A stretch of 21,132 bases of DNA, taken from NCBI GenBank assembly GCA_023395595.1, contig JAEWYO010000063.1, positions 1 through 21,132 on the forward strand. The letters are read 5' to 3'. The stretch comes from Bacillota bacterium. GTDB taxonomy: Bacteria > Bacillota > Clostridia > Christensenellales > CAG-138. Below the pieces are notes generated by a model, which saw only the letters and a list, made by a program, of their open reading frames with translations, did not search any database and was not told the origin of the DNA. The position numbers and the translations under genes were made by a program. Below are positions 6,899-13,750 of this stretch, piece after piece. Each line of letters opens with the position of its first letter. The stretch's first letter is position 1.

Positions 6899-8332
6899 AT
6901 GCTGCTTTCGGAATTGTCAATGGCAACAGGCCTGCGCTTTGAAGGCGAAGACACGGATATCGTCTCCATTGAGTATGACTCGCGCAAGGTAAAAAAGGGC
7001 AGCTTGTTTTGCTGCATCGTCGGCAACCTGCTCGACGGGCACACATTTGCCGAAGGCGCGCTGCAAAACGGCGCGACGGCGCTGCTGGTGGAGCGGGAAC
7101 TCCCGCTTGCCGTGCCGCAGATCGTGGTAAAAAACGCGCGCAAAGCCATGGCAGAGATGGCGGCGGCATTCTATGGATACCCGCAGCGCGAGATGATGAT
7201 GCTCGGCGTGACCGGCACAAACGGCAAGACAACCACGACCTATATGGTCAAGGCGATTGCCGAACAGGCGGGTAAAAAGGTCGGTATCATCGGCACGATT
7301 CGCAATCTCATCGGCAACGAGAGCATCCACACCGACCGCACCACGCCGGAATCGGTCGATCTTTTCCGCATTCTTCGCATGATGGCGGATGCGCACGTGG
7401 ATCTCGTGGTCATGGAGACCAGCTCCCACGCGCTGGAGCAATATCGCGTACACGGCATCAAGTTTGACGTGGGTCTGTTTACGAACCTGACGCAGGATCA
7501 TCTGGACTATCACAAATCGTTTGACAACTACCTTGCCGCCAAGAAGATTCTCTTCCTCAACAGCAAGAAGGCGGTTGTCAATGTGGACGATCCGTATTCC
7601 GCGCGCATCATGGAAGGGCTGACGATTCCGATTCTCACCTTTGGCGTGCGCGACCGCGCGGACATCTCCGCAACGGATATCGACATCACGACCGACGGCG
7701 TTTGCTTTGATCTGCACACGCCGGAGGGAGAGGTGCTTATGAACCTCGCGATCCCCGGACTGTTTTCGGTGTTCAATGCGATGGGCGCCGCCGGCATGGC
7801 GCTAGCGGTGGGTATGAAGCTCAGCGCGATCAAGGCGGGGTTGGAGTCGCTCACGAGTGTTTCCGGCCGTCTCGAGCCGGTGAAGACCAACCGCGGGTTT
7901 TCGGTGTTTGTGGACTATGCGCACACGCCGGACGCGCTGGAAAACGTGCTCAAAACCGTGCAGCAGTTTGCAAAAGGCAGAGTGATCTGCGTCTTTGGTT
8001 GCGGCGGCGACCGCGACCGCGCCAAGCGCCCGATTATGGGCGAAATCGCGGGCAGATTTTCCGAATTTACGGTGATCACGAGCGACAACCCGCGCACGGA
8101 AGACCCGATGGCGATCATCGATTCCATCGAGGAAGGCGTCAAGCGCAGCGGAACGAAGTATACCGTGATTGAGAATCGCAAGGAGGCCATCCGCTATGCG
8201 CTGAGCTCTGCGCAGACGGACGACGTGATCATGATTGCCGGAAAAGGGCACGAAAACTATCAGGAGATCAACGGTACCAAATATCACTTTGACGACAAAG
8301 AGATTGTCGAAGAACTCCTCGCGGAACTATAA
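6899..8332 (+). CDS. murE: UDP-MurNAc-L-Ala-D-Glu:meso-diaminopimelate ligase MurE
   Basis: Cytoplasmic ATP-dependent ligase adding the third residue of the peptidoglycan stem peptide. The 477-residue product has the N-terminal uridine-binding DSRKVKKGSLF and DGHTF, the P-loop GVTGTNGKTTT (Lys110), TTPES, METSSHAL, FTNLTQDHLDYH, the presumed carbamylated Lys215 in YLAAKKILF, DYAHTPDAL, and GCGGDRDRAKRP. The DNPR motif at 396-399 marks meso-diaminopimelate specificity rather than lysine. All catalytic motifs are intact, which contrasts with the PBP and MraY homologues on either side. The ATG follows GGGAGGG with seven bases of spacing. A terminator follows the gene, so it ends the first transcription unit. 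Confidence 0.98.
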   Translation: MLLSELSMATGLRFEGEDTDIVSIEYDSRKVKKGSLFCCIVGNLLDGHTFAEGALQNGATALLVERELPLAVPQIVVKNARKAMAEMAAAFYGYPQREMMMLGVTGTNGKTTTTYMVKAIAEQAGKKVGIIGTIRNLIGNESIHTDRTTPESVDLFRILRMMADAHVDLVVMETSSHALEQYRVHGIKFDVGLFTNLTQDHLDYHKSFDNYLAAKKILFLNSKKAVVNVDDPYSARIMEGLTIPILTFGVRDRADISATDIDITTDGVCFDLHTPEGEVLMNLAIPGLFSVFNAMGAAGMALAVGMKLSAIKAGLESLTSVSGRLEPVKTNRGFSVFVDYAHTPDALENVLKTVQQFAKGRVICVFGCGGDRDRAKRPIMGEIAGRFSEFTVITSDNPRTEDPMAIIDSIEEGVKRSGTKYTVIENRKEAIRYALSSAQTDDVIMIAGKGHENYQEINGTKYHFDDKEIVEELLAEL

Positions 8333-8350
8333 CGATTTGAGCGAAATGAA

Positions 8351-8384
8351 CCCGCATCCGGCAACGACGACGGATGCGGGTTTT
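8351..8384 (+). terminator. Intrinsic terminator after murE
   Basis: CCCGCATCCG (8351-8360) and CGGATGCGGG (8371-8380) form a perfect 10-bp stem with a 10-nt loop, followed by TTTT. It separates murE from mraY. An in-frame upstream ATG for mraY at 8374 lies inside the stem and is therefore not a credible start. Confidence 0.85.
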
Positions 8385-8430
8385 GCATGCCGCCGGGGAC
8401 ATGAACCCCGCCATGATCCTGTTTTGGGGA

Positions 8431-8460
8431 TTGTCCAGCCCCGCCCGGCAGGGGTATAAT
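8431..8460 (+). promoter_or_regulatory. Promoter of the mraY-kinase-murD unit, close to the start codon
   Basis: TTGTCC (8431-8436) and a perfect TATAAT (8455-8460) are separated by 18 bp. The expected transcription start, six to seven bases beyond the -10, coincides with the mraY ATG at 8467, so the mRNA could be leaderless or nearly so. No strong Shine-Dalgarno sits at normal spacing (AGGGG ends 12 bases before the ATG and overlaps the promoter). Confidence 0.7.
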
Positions 8461-8466
8461 ACCGAT

Positions 8467-9501
8467 ATGTTGCAAATACTCTTAACCGCGCTGACGGCGC
8501 TGGTGATCGTCTGGATATTGGGACCGCTCGCGATTCCCCTTTTGGCGAGAATCAAGCCCGACCGGATCGAGCGCGAAGCCGCCCCGGAACCGCCGCCGCA
8601 GCCAAGCAAGAAAAAGCAAGCGCCGCCACCCAAGCCGCCCGCGCCAACGATGGGCGGTGTATTGGTGTTGTTCGCGGTTACGATTGCGACGCTGATTTTC
8701 GGGCTCGACGGGATGGAGTTTGCCCTTCCCGCGCTGGTGGCGATAGTCGCCCTCGGCGTGCTTGGGTTTGTAGACGATTTTCTGCGCGTGCGCGATCCGG
8801 ACGGAATTGGCCTGCGCGCGGGGATTATGCTTGGTGTGGAGCTGGTCATCGCGGGAACCATCGCGATCTGGGCGTACCGTTCGCCGTTGATCGGTTCGAC
8901 GCTGCATCTTCCGATCTCCGGCGGAGAATGGGACCTTGGCATCTGGTATGTGCCGGTTGTGATTCTCACCGTTCTGGCGGAGGTCAACGCTGCGCACCTG
9001 AGCGAGGGGATGGATGGCCTCACGACGAGCGTGAGCAGCGTATATGCCATGGCGCAGATTGCAATCCTTGCCGCGATGGCAAGCGTTGCCAACCAAAACG
9101 GCGATCTGCTGCAGGGAAACAATCTGGCTGGCAGCGCGATTTTTGCCGCGGCAGTCGCGGGCGCGGGTGTTGGCTTTTTGCGCTACAACACCTATCCCGC
9201 GCGGGTGCAGGCAGGGTCTTCCGGTTCGCTTGCGTTCGGCGGCGCGGTTGCGATGCTCGCGGTGCTCAGCCGCTCGATTCTGATCCTGCCGCTGATGAGT
9301 TTTTGCCTGCTGGCGAGTCTCGGTTCCGTCGCGCTGCAGGCGCTCAGCACAACGCGTGAAGGCGGAAAGAAGCTCTTCCGCGCCGTGCCGATCCATCGGC
9401 ATTACGAACTGGTCGGGCATCCGCCATCGCAGATCGTTTCGATGTATAGCATTCTCACAGCGGTGATCTGCACATTTTGCCTGCTGCCGTATTTTCGGTG
9501 A
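8467..9501 (+). CDS. MraY-family phospho-MurNAc-pentapeptide translocase homologue with altered active site
   Basis: Active MraY transfers phospho-MurNAc-pentapeptide to undecaprenyl phosphate, giving lipid I. From the ATG at 8467 this polytopic membrane protein has 344 residues. Homology is clear: PTMGG, GFVDDF (Asp103, Asp104), GAGVGFLRYNTYPARV and PIHRHYELVGHP. Key positions differ: the F-M-G-D-x-G-S motif reads Q-A-G-S-S-G-S (Ser251 for the essential Asp), NxxNLTDGLDGL reads N-A-A-H-L-S-E-G-M-D-G-L (His177, Glu180), the HHH triad reads H-R-H (310-312), and the basic stretch before PTMGG is replaced by a Pro/Lys-rich linker. Activity is doubtful. It has its own promoter and is followed by the kinase and murD. 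No symbol is given because the classical function is uncertain. Confidence 0.9.
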   Translation: MLQILLTALTALVIVWILGPLAIPLLARIKPDRIEREAAPEPPPQPSKKKQAPPPKPPAPTMGGVLVLFAVTIATLIFGLDGMEFALPALVAIVALGVLGFVDDFLRVRDPDGIGLRAGIMLGVELVIAGTIAIWAYRSPLIGSTLHLPISGGEWDLGIWYVPVVILTVLAEVNAAHLSEGMDGLTTSVSSVYAMAQIAILAAMASVANQNGDLLQGNNLAGSAIFAAAVAGAGVGFLRYNTYPARVQAGSSGSLAFGGAVAMLAVLSRSILILPLMSFCLLASLGSVALQALSTTREGGKKLFRAVPIHRHYELVGHPPSQIVSMYSILTAVICTFCLLPYFR

Positions 9502-9575
9502 GCGGATTGCACGGCGAACGAACTGCCGCTGACAAAACACATTGGTGCGCAGACAACAAGGAAGGAGTATAGGAG

Positions 9576-10136
9576 ATGAAGCTCTATACCATCATCGGAG
9601 GCGTGAACGGGGCGGGAAAATCCAGCCTGACGGGCGTGCTGAAAACCGAGCGTTCCGACCTTGGGAAAATCATTGACGTAGATAAGCTTGCCGTTCAATA
9701 CGGTTCGTTTGTGGAAGGCGGGAAGGCTGCCTTGCAGATGCAGGAGCAGTACATTCGTGAGGGTATTAGTTTTACGCAGGAGACTACGCTCTCCGGCCAG
9801 CGTCCGCTGCGTATGATCCGGCAGGCGAAGGAAGCAGGCTATACTGTCCGGCTTTTTTATGTTGGAATCGGTTCCGCGGCAGAGGCGCTCAAGCGCATTG
9901 AGAACCGCGTCAGCAAAGGCGGGCACAATATCGCGGAGGAAGACGTTGTGCGCCGTTTTTCGGAGCGGAATGAGACGCTTGCCAAAGTGCTCGATTTTGT
10001 GGATGAGGCGGTGCTTTATGACAACGAGAACGGGTTTGTCGCAATCGCGGAGTATAAAAACGGAGAACTGATCTTCCGTGGAGACTATACACCGGGATGG
10101 TTGATTGAACTACAAGAGCATTTGAAGAGAAAATAG
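9576..10136 (+). CDS. Zeta-toxin-like P-loop kinase
   Basis: A 186-residue P-loop NTPase of the zeta/PezT type. Seen: Walker A GGVNGAGKSS (8-17, Lys15), IDVDKL with Asp36 at the position of the catalytic Asp of the family, ETTLSG (69-74), and the Arg-rich RIENRVSKGGHNIAEEDVVRRF (107-128) that contributes arginines to the nucleotide site. Studied zeta toxins phosphorylate UDP-GlcNAc at the 3'-hydroxyl, which poisons MurA and blocks peptidoglycan synthesis; whether this protein does so is inference. No epsilon-like antitoxin ORF is adjacent. It lies 74 bp after the mraY homologue and 110 bp before murD on the same strand, an unusual place for such a gene. SD GAAGGAG at 9561-9567 supports the ATG. 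Confidence 0.85.
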   Translation: MKLYTIIGGVNGAGKSSLTGVLKTERSDLGKIIDVDKLAVQYGSFVEGGKAALQMQEQYIREGISFTQETTLSGQRPLRMIRQAKEAGYTVRLFYVGIGSAAEALKRIENRVSKGGHNIAEEDVVRRFSERNETLAKVLDFVDEAVLYDNENGFVAIAEYKNGELIFRGDYTPGWLIELQEHLKRK

Positions 10137-10139
10137 ACC

Positions 10140-10173
10140 GATTGCCTCGCGCTTTTTGCGCGGGAAAGCGATC
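10140..10173 (+). other. Strong hairpin between the kinase gene and murD
   Basis: GATTGC (10140-10145) pairs with GCGATC (10168-10173) and CTCGCGC (10146-10152) with GCGCGGG (10158-10164), leaving a T5 loop and a bulged AAA. It starts three bases after the kinase stop codon. It is not followed by a T-run on either strand, so I read it as an mRNA-stability or processing structure rather than a terminator. Confidence 0.5.
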
Positions 10174-10246
10174 ATTCGGATATTCAATCATTTTATAGGA
10201 CGCTCGACGCAAGCGCGGGCGTACTTTTTTCGGAGGCAAAACAAGC

Positions 10247-11599
10247 ATGGAACAACGCAACAAAGCGCTGATCGTCGGCATGGCGAAAAGCGGAATCGGC
10301 GCGGCAAAGCTGCTCAGTCAGTCCGGCTGGGATGTCATTATCAACGACAAAAAGACCGAGATTGCGGGACTGAGCGAAGCGCTGAACGGAATAAACGTAG
10401 AGTGGCGGCTCGGTGAAGAACCGCAGACGCTCTTTGATGGGGTCACGCTCATCGTCATCAGCCCGATTATCCCGATGACGGTTCCGTTTGTATGCGCCGC
10501 CAAGGAGCGGGGCATCGAGGTTATCAGCGAGATTGAGCTGGGGTATCGCTTCAGCCATGCGGAGTTTGTCTGCATCACGGGAACCAACGGCAAGACGACC
10601 TGCACCGCGCTGACCGGAGAAATCTTCAAAAACGGCGGGCGGCACACGTTTGTCCTCGGCAACATCGGGGTTCCGATCACCGAGCACGCGCTGGAAACAC
10701 GAGATGGCGATGTTGTCGTCGCGGAAACGGCAGGCTTGCAACTCGAAGGCAATGTGCACTTCCATGCGCGCGCAGCGGGCGTTTGCAACATCACGGAAGA
10801 TCATCTCGACCACTTCGGTACGATGGAGAACTATATAGCCGCCAAGTGCAAGATTTTCGATCACCAGACGGAAAACGACATCGCGGTGCTCAACTATGAC
10901 GACGCAGTGGTGCGCGACATGGCGCGGCTGACTCCTGCCCGCGTGTTCTATTTTTCGCGCAAGGTCGAGGTGCCGCGCGGGTTGTTTTTGCGCGGGGATA
11001 CGGTGGTGTACCGCGACGAGAACGGCGAATACGACCTCATCCGCGCGGACGAGATCAAAATTCCCGGCGGGCACAACCTCGAAAACGCGATGCTTAGTTC
11101 GCTGCTCGCGCTCGGGATGGGCATCACGCCAGACGCGGTGCGCGAGACGCTGCGAACCTTCCCCGGCGTGGAACACCGCATCGAGTTTGTGCGGGAGTTT
11201 GACGGCGTGCGTTACATCAACGACTCAAAGGGAACCAACCCGGATTCGACCATCAAGGCGATTCAGGCGATGACGCGGCCAACGGTGCTGATCCTTGGCG
11301 GCTATGACAAACACAGTGATTTTCACGAGCTGTTTGAGAATTTTCGCGGTAGTTCGCTCAAGGCAATCGTCGTGCTCGGTGAAACCAAGCAGAAGATTCT
11401 CGATACCGCGCGAGACACGGGGTATCTGGGCTACTGCCACGCGACGGGGACATTTGAGGATGCGCTCTCCTGCGCGCGCGTGCTGGCAAGCCCCGGCGAC
11501 GCGGTGTTGCTTTCGCCCGCCTGTGCGAGCTGGGATATGTTTGACAATTTCGAGCAGCGCGGCAGGGTGTTTAAGGAGATCGTGAACCGGTTCGCGTGA
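10247..11599 (+). CDS. murD: UDP-MurNAc-L-alanine:D-glutamate ligase MurD
   Basis: Cytoplasmic ligase adding D-Glu to UDP-MurNAc-L-Ala. The 450-residue product has the P-loop ITGTNGKTT (Lys116), GNIGVP, NITEDHLDHF, the presumed carbamylated Lys200 in YIAAKCKIF, HRIEFV, INDSKGTN, LGGYDKHSDF and SPACASWDMFDNFEQRG, so the ATP, metal and catalytic sites look intact. Two motifs near the UDP-MurNAc-Ala site deviate: the usual SPG reads S72-P-I74, and the usual E-x-S-S-F-Q reads E160-T-A-G-L-Q165. The start is supported by CGGAGG about ten bases upstream. It is the last gene of the cluster here: ftsW and murG, which often follow, are absent, and a bidirectional terminator ends the unit. Confidence 0.95.
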   Translation: MEQRNKALIVGMAKSGIGAAKLLSQSGWDVIINDKKTEIAGLSEALNGINVEWRLGEEPQTLFDGVTLIVISPIIPMTVPFVCAAKERGIEVISEIELGYRFSHAEFVCITGTNGKTTCTALTGEIFKNGGRHTFVLGNIGVPITEHALETRDGDVVVAETAGLQLEGNVHFHARAAGVCNITEDHLDHFGTMENYIAAKCKIFDHQTENDIAVLNYDDAVVRDMARLTPARVFYFSRKVEVPRGLFLRGDTVVYRDENGEYDLIRADEIKIPGGHNLENAMLSSLLALGMGITPDAVRETLRTFPGVEHRIEFVREFDGVRYINDSKGTNPDSTIKAIQAMTRPTVLILGGYDKHSDFHELFENFRGSSLKAIVVLGETKQKILDTARDTGYLGYCHATGTFEDALSCARVLASPGDAVLLSPACASWDMFDNFEQRGRVFKEIVNRFA

Positions 11600-11655
11600 T
11601 GCGCTGGTTCTCCATAAATGAGAAACCCTTGCGAAAAAACAGAATGCATAATAGC

Positions 11656-11680
11656 AAAAAACGCCCTTGCGGGCGTTTTT
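11656..11680. terminator. Bidirectional terminator between murD and the cysteine hydrolase gene
   Basis: CGCCC (11662-11666) and GGGCG (11671-11675) with loop TTGC are flanked by six A on the left and five T on the right, so the hairpin can terminate both murD (plus) and the convergent hydrolase gene (minus). Confidence 0.9.
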
Positions 11681-11702
11681 GTTTGCGTAGAGCGCAATTG
11701 GA

Positions 11703-12263
11703 TTATTCGTTAACAATGTCGATGTGGCAGGGTTTCATCGCGGCGAGGGCGTTTTTGTGCCCTTCCGGTGTGGCGCCCGCAGTGGCCGCGGCATCGACGG
11801 TGATCGTTGCTTCGGGATAAAATGCCTTGACGAGAAGCGCGTTGCTGATCACGCAGATGTCCGTGCAGAGCCCGACGAGGTCGATGGATTCCGGCTCCGC
11901 GCCATCGAGCATCTCGTGGATGCGCATCGGCAAACTCACGCCGCCGAATGTGTCTTTGGCGATCATGTGCTGCTCGTCAGCGACGTTCTTGTGCATCAGC
12001 GCCATCCAGACGGCGGAATTCGGCGCCCAGCCGTCCGTACCCGCGATGCAATGCGGCACGGGCAGCTTTTGCCCTTCTTTTGTGTTCAGGTAGTCCTCGT
12101 TGTGCGTGTCCAGCGTGTAGAGAATCAGTCCGTCAAAATCGAGAATGCGCTTGACGACGGGTTCCACGACCGCCTGCGCTTCCTTTGAACCGAGCGAACC
12201 CGTGATGAAGTCGTTTTGCATATCGACCACGACGAGGACCTTGTTATTTTTTGCCTGTTCCAT
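11703..12263 (-). CDS. Isochorismatase-family cysteine hydrolase (nicotinamidase-like)
   Basis: A 186-residue cysteine hydrolase with the family triad Asp14 (VVVDMQNDF), Lys103 (IAKDTFGG) and Cys137 (GLCTDICV). Asp52, His54 and His71 (LDTHNEDY, PHCIAGTDG) resemble the metal site of nicotinamidases (PncA), so conversion of nicotinamide to nicotinate in NAD salvage is the best guess, but related amidases share these features. The start ATG at 12263 is chosen because AAAGGAG lies seven bases upstream; an in-frame extension to 12389 would run through the trmH tail remnant and is rejected. Transcribed convergently to murD. Confidence 0.88.
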   Translation of the reverse strand: MEQAKNNKVLVVVDMQNDFITGSLGSKEAQAVVEPVVKRILDFDGLILYTLDTHNEDYLNTKEGQKLPVPHCIAGTDGWAPNSAVWMALMHKNVADEQHMIAKDTFGGVSLPMRIHEMLDGAEPESIDLVGLCTDICVISNALLVKAFYPEATITVDAAATAGATPEGHKNALAAMKPCHIDIVNE

Positions 12264-12295
12264 ATGGTTACTCCTTTTGGATGGATGATTGTGTA

Positions 12296-12340
12296 TTAGC
12301 GCGGCATAGCCGCAGAGACGACATAGAGCAGCACGCCCGC
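12296..12340 (-). pseudogene. Remnant duplicate of the 3' end of the neighbouring trmH-type gene
   Basis: These 45 bp repeat 12361-12405, the last 15 codons (including the stop) of the adjacent methyltransferase gene, with 42 of 45 identical and an offset of 65 bp. Translated on the minus strand both copies read AGVLLYVVSAAMPR and stop. All three differences fall in third codon positions (GTC/GTT, TCT/TCC, GCT/GCC) and are silent. It has no start and encodes nothing on its own. Confidence 0.85.
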
Positions 12341-12360
12341 TTTGATAATCTGCGATGATG

Positions 12361-13110
12361 TTAGCGCGGCATGGCCGCGGAGACAACATAGAGCAGCACG
12401 CCCGCCGCGACGGAGGCGTTGAGCGACTCCGCGCGCCCGCGCATGGTCAGGCGAAAGCGCTCGCACGCGTCCGCAACCGCTTCACTTACGCCATTTCCTT
12501 CGCTGCCGATGACCAGAGCGACGCTGGACGCGAGCACGGGCAGCGTCTCGCTGCCTTTTAGATCGCCGCAGAGCGCGGTGAAGTCCTGCGCGCGCAGCTT
12601 GCCAAGCTCCGGCAGGAGTTCGCCCTGCCAAACGGGCAGATGATAGGTCGAACCCATCGCGGCGCGGAGCGTCTTGGGTGCGAACACGTCCGCGCAGGCG
12701 GGCGAGAGCAGCAGTCCGCTCGCTCCAAACGCATCCGCCGAGCGGACGATTGCGCCGACGTTGCCGGGGTCCTGCACGCCGTCGAGCACCACCACAAGCC
12801 CGGTCGGGTATGCGTCCGGCGGGGTGAGATCAGGCGTTTGCACCACGGCGACGATGCCCTGTGGCGTTTGGCTTTCGCAGAGGGATTCCAGCACCGCGCG
12901 AGAGACGGAATACACAATCGCGTCCTCCGGTGGCGTAAACGCAAATCCTTCTTCCAGAAAACACGAGACGATCTTCGCGCCCGAAGTCATCGCCTCGCGC
13001 ACAAGCTTTTCGCTTTCAATGAGGTGCAGCCCGCTTTCCTTGCGCTCTTTGCGCAGCAGGAGCTTGCGCGCTTCCTTCACGCGCTCATTGGCGCGGCTTT
13101 CGATGATCAT
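12361..13110 (-). CDS. TrmH/SpoU-family RNA 2'-O-methyltransferase
   Basis: SPOUT-class methyltransferase transferring a methyl group from SAM to a ribose 2'-OH of rRNA or tRNA. The 249-residue product has the N-terminal substrate-binding part (IIESRANERVKEARKLL, typical of the RlmB/TsnR-like group) and the three SpoU motifs: LDGVQDPGNVGAIVRSADAFG with the catalytic-type Asn and Arg, LVIGSEGNGVS, and LNASVAAGVLLY. The exact target base cannot be read from sequence. The ATG at 13110 follows AAGGAG. In many Bacillota such a gene lies directly after rplT; here an ArsR-MFS-GNAT block of genes separates them. Its 3' end is duplicated just downstream. Confidence 0.93.
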   Translation of the reverse strand: MIIESRANERVKEARKLLLRKERKESGLHLIESEKLVREAMTSGAKIVSCFLEEGFAFTPPEDAIVYSVSRAVLESLCESQTPQGIVAVVQTPDLTPPDAYPTGLVVVLDGVQDPGNVGAIVRSADAFGASGLLLSPACADVFAPKTLRAAMGSTYHLPVWQGELLPELGKLRAQDFTALCGDLKGSETLPVLASSVALVIGSEGNGVSEAVADACERFRLTMRGRAESLNASVAAGVLLYVVSAAMPR

Positions 13111-13152
13111 ATTTCTCCTTACTGGTGTGTCAAATGCAATTGGCTCTCGCGA

Positions 13153-13695
13153 TCAGACGTTCGCCTGCCGTTGCCATTCTTCCCGGGTGAGCGAATAGAT
13201 TGCCTCGTCAAAAATCTCGCCGTCATAGCGCAAAAATGTCTGCCGCAGCGTGCCCTCATAGACAAAGCCGCATTTTTCAATCACGCGGCGGGAACGGTCG
13301 TTGAAGGTGTAGTGCGAGATGCTCATGAGGCGCAGGTGCAGTTCCTCAAACCCGAATTGCAGCAGGCGCTTGACCGCCTCGCTCATGTATCCGCTGCCCC
13401 AGCAGTCCTGCGCGAGCACGTAGCCGACCATCTTCACGTCCGTGAGGTTGCGCCATTTGTCGTGGTGCAGCCCGATGGTGCCGATCATGCGATGATCGCT
13501 CTTGCGCTCGATGGCAAATACATCGCCTTCCTCTATGAACATCCGGATGATGGAGAGGGATTCCTCGCGGCTCTCGTGCGGTTTCCAGCCCGCGCGGGGA
13601 CCGACATCCGGATCGACGGCATAGCGGTAAAGGTCGTCCGTGTCCTGCTCCGTAAAACCGCGGAGGATGAGGCGTTCGCTTTCGAGGCGCTGCAT
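13153..13695 (-). CDS. GNAT-family N-acetyltransferase (RimJ/RimL-like)
   Basis: A 180-residue acetyl-CoA-dependent acetyltransferase of the RimJ/RimL (Acetyltransf_3) type: LESERLILRGFTEQD at the start, IGTIGLHH, the acetyl-CoA loop region GYVLAQDCWGSGYMSEAV, and the NDRSRRVIEKCGFVYEG segment typical of this group. The substrate (a ribosomal protein N-terminus, antibiotic or small amine) cannot be told. ATG 13695 is preferred to the TTG at 13704 because GGGAG lies ten bases before the ATG but only one base before the TTG. It is 42 bp upstream of the methyltransferase on the same strand and may share its transcript. Confidence 0.9.
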   Translation of the reverse strand: MQRLESERLILRGFTEQDTDDLYRYAVDPDVGPRAGWKPHESREESLSIIRMFIEEGDVFAIERKSDHRMIGTIGLHHDKWRNLTDVKMVGYVLAQDCWGSGYMSEAVKRLLQFGFEELHLRLMSISHYTFNDRSRRVIEKCGFVYEGTLRQTFLRYDGEIFDEAIYSLTREEWQRQANV

Positions 13696-13750
13696 ATCAG
13701 CCAATCTCCCTTTTTGTTTCCATATAGTATAGCATACTTAAAAGGCAAGT

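Noticed and set aside
8374..8466. N-terminal extension of the mraY homologue to the ATG at 8374
   Set aside because: It begins inside the murE terminator stem and spans the new promoter; the ATG at 8467 gives a normal MraY N-terminus with a membrane segment.
10201..10230. Possible terminator before murD (ACGC...GCGT then six T)
   Set aside because: Only a four-bp stem can be drawn; the T-run just precedes the ribosome binding site and is more likely spacer.
12264..12389. Upstream extension of the cysteine hydrolase ORF
   Set aside because: It runs through the methyltransferase tail remnant; AAAGGAG places the start at 12263.
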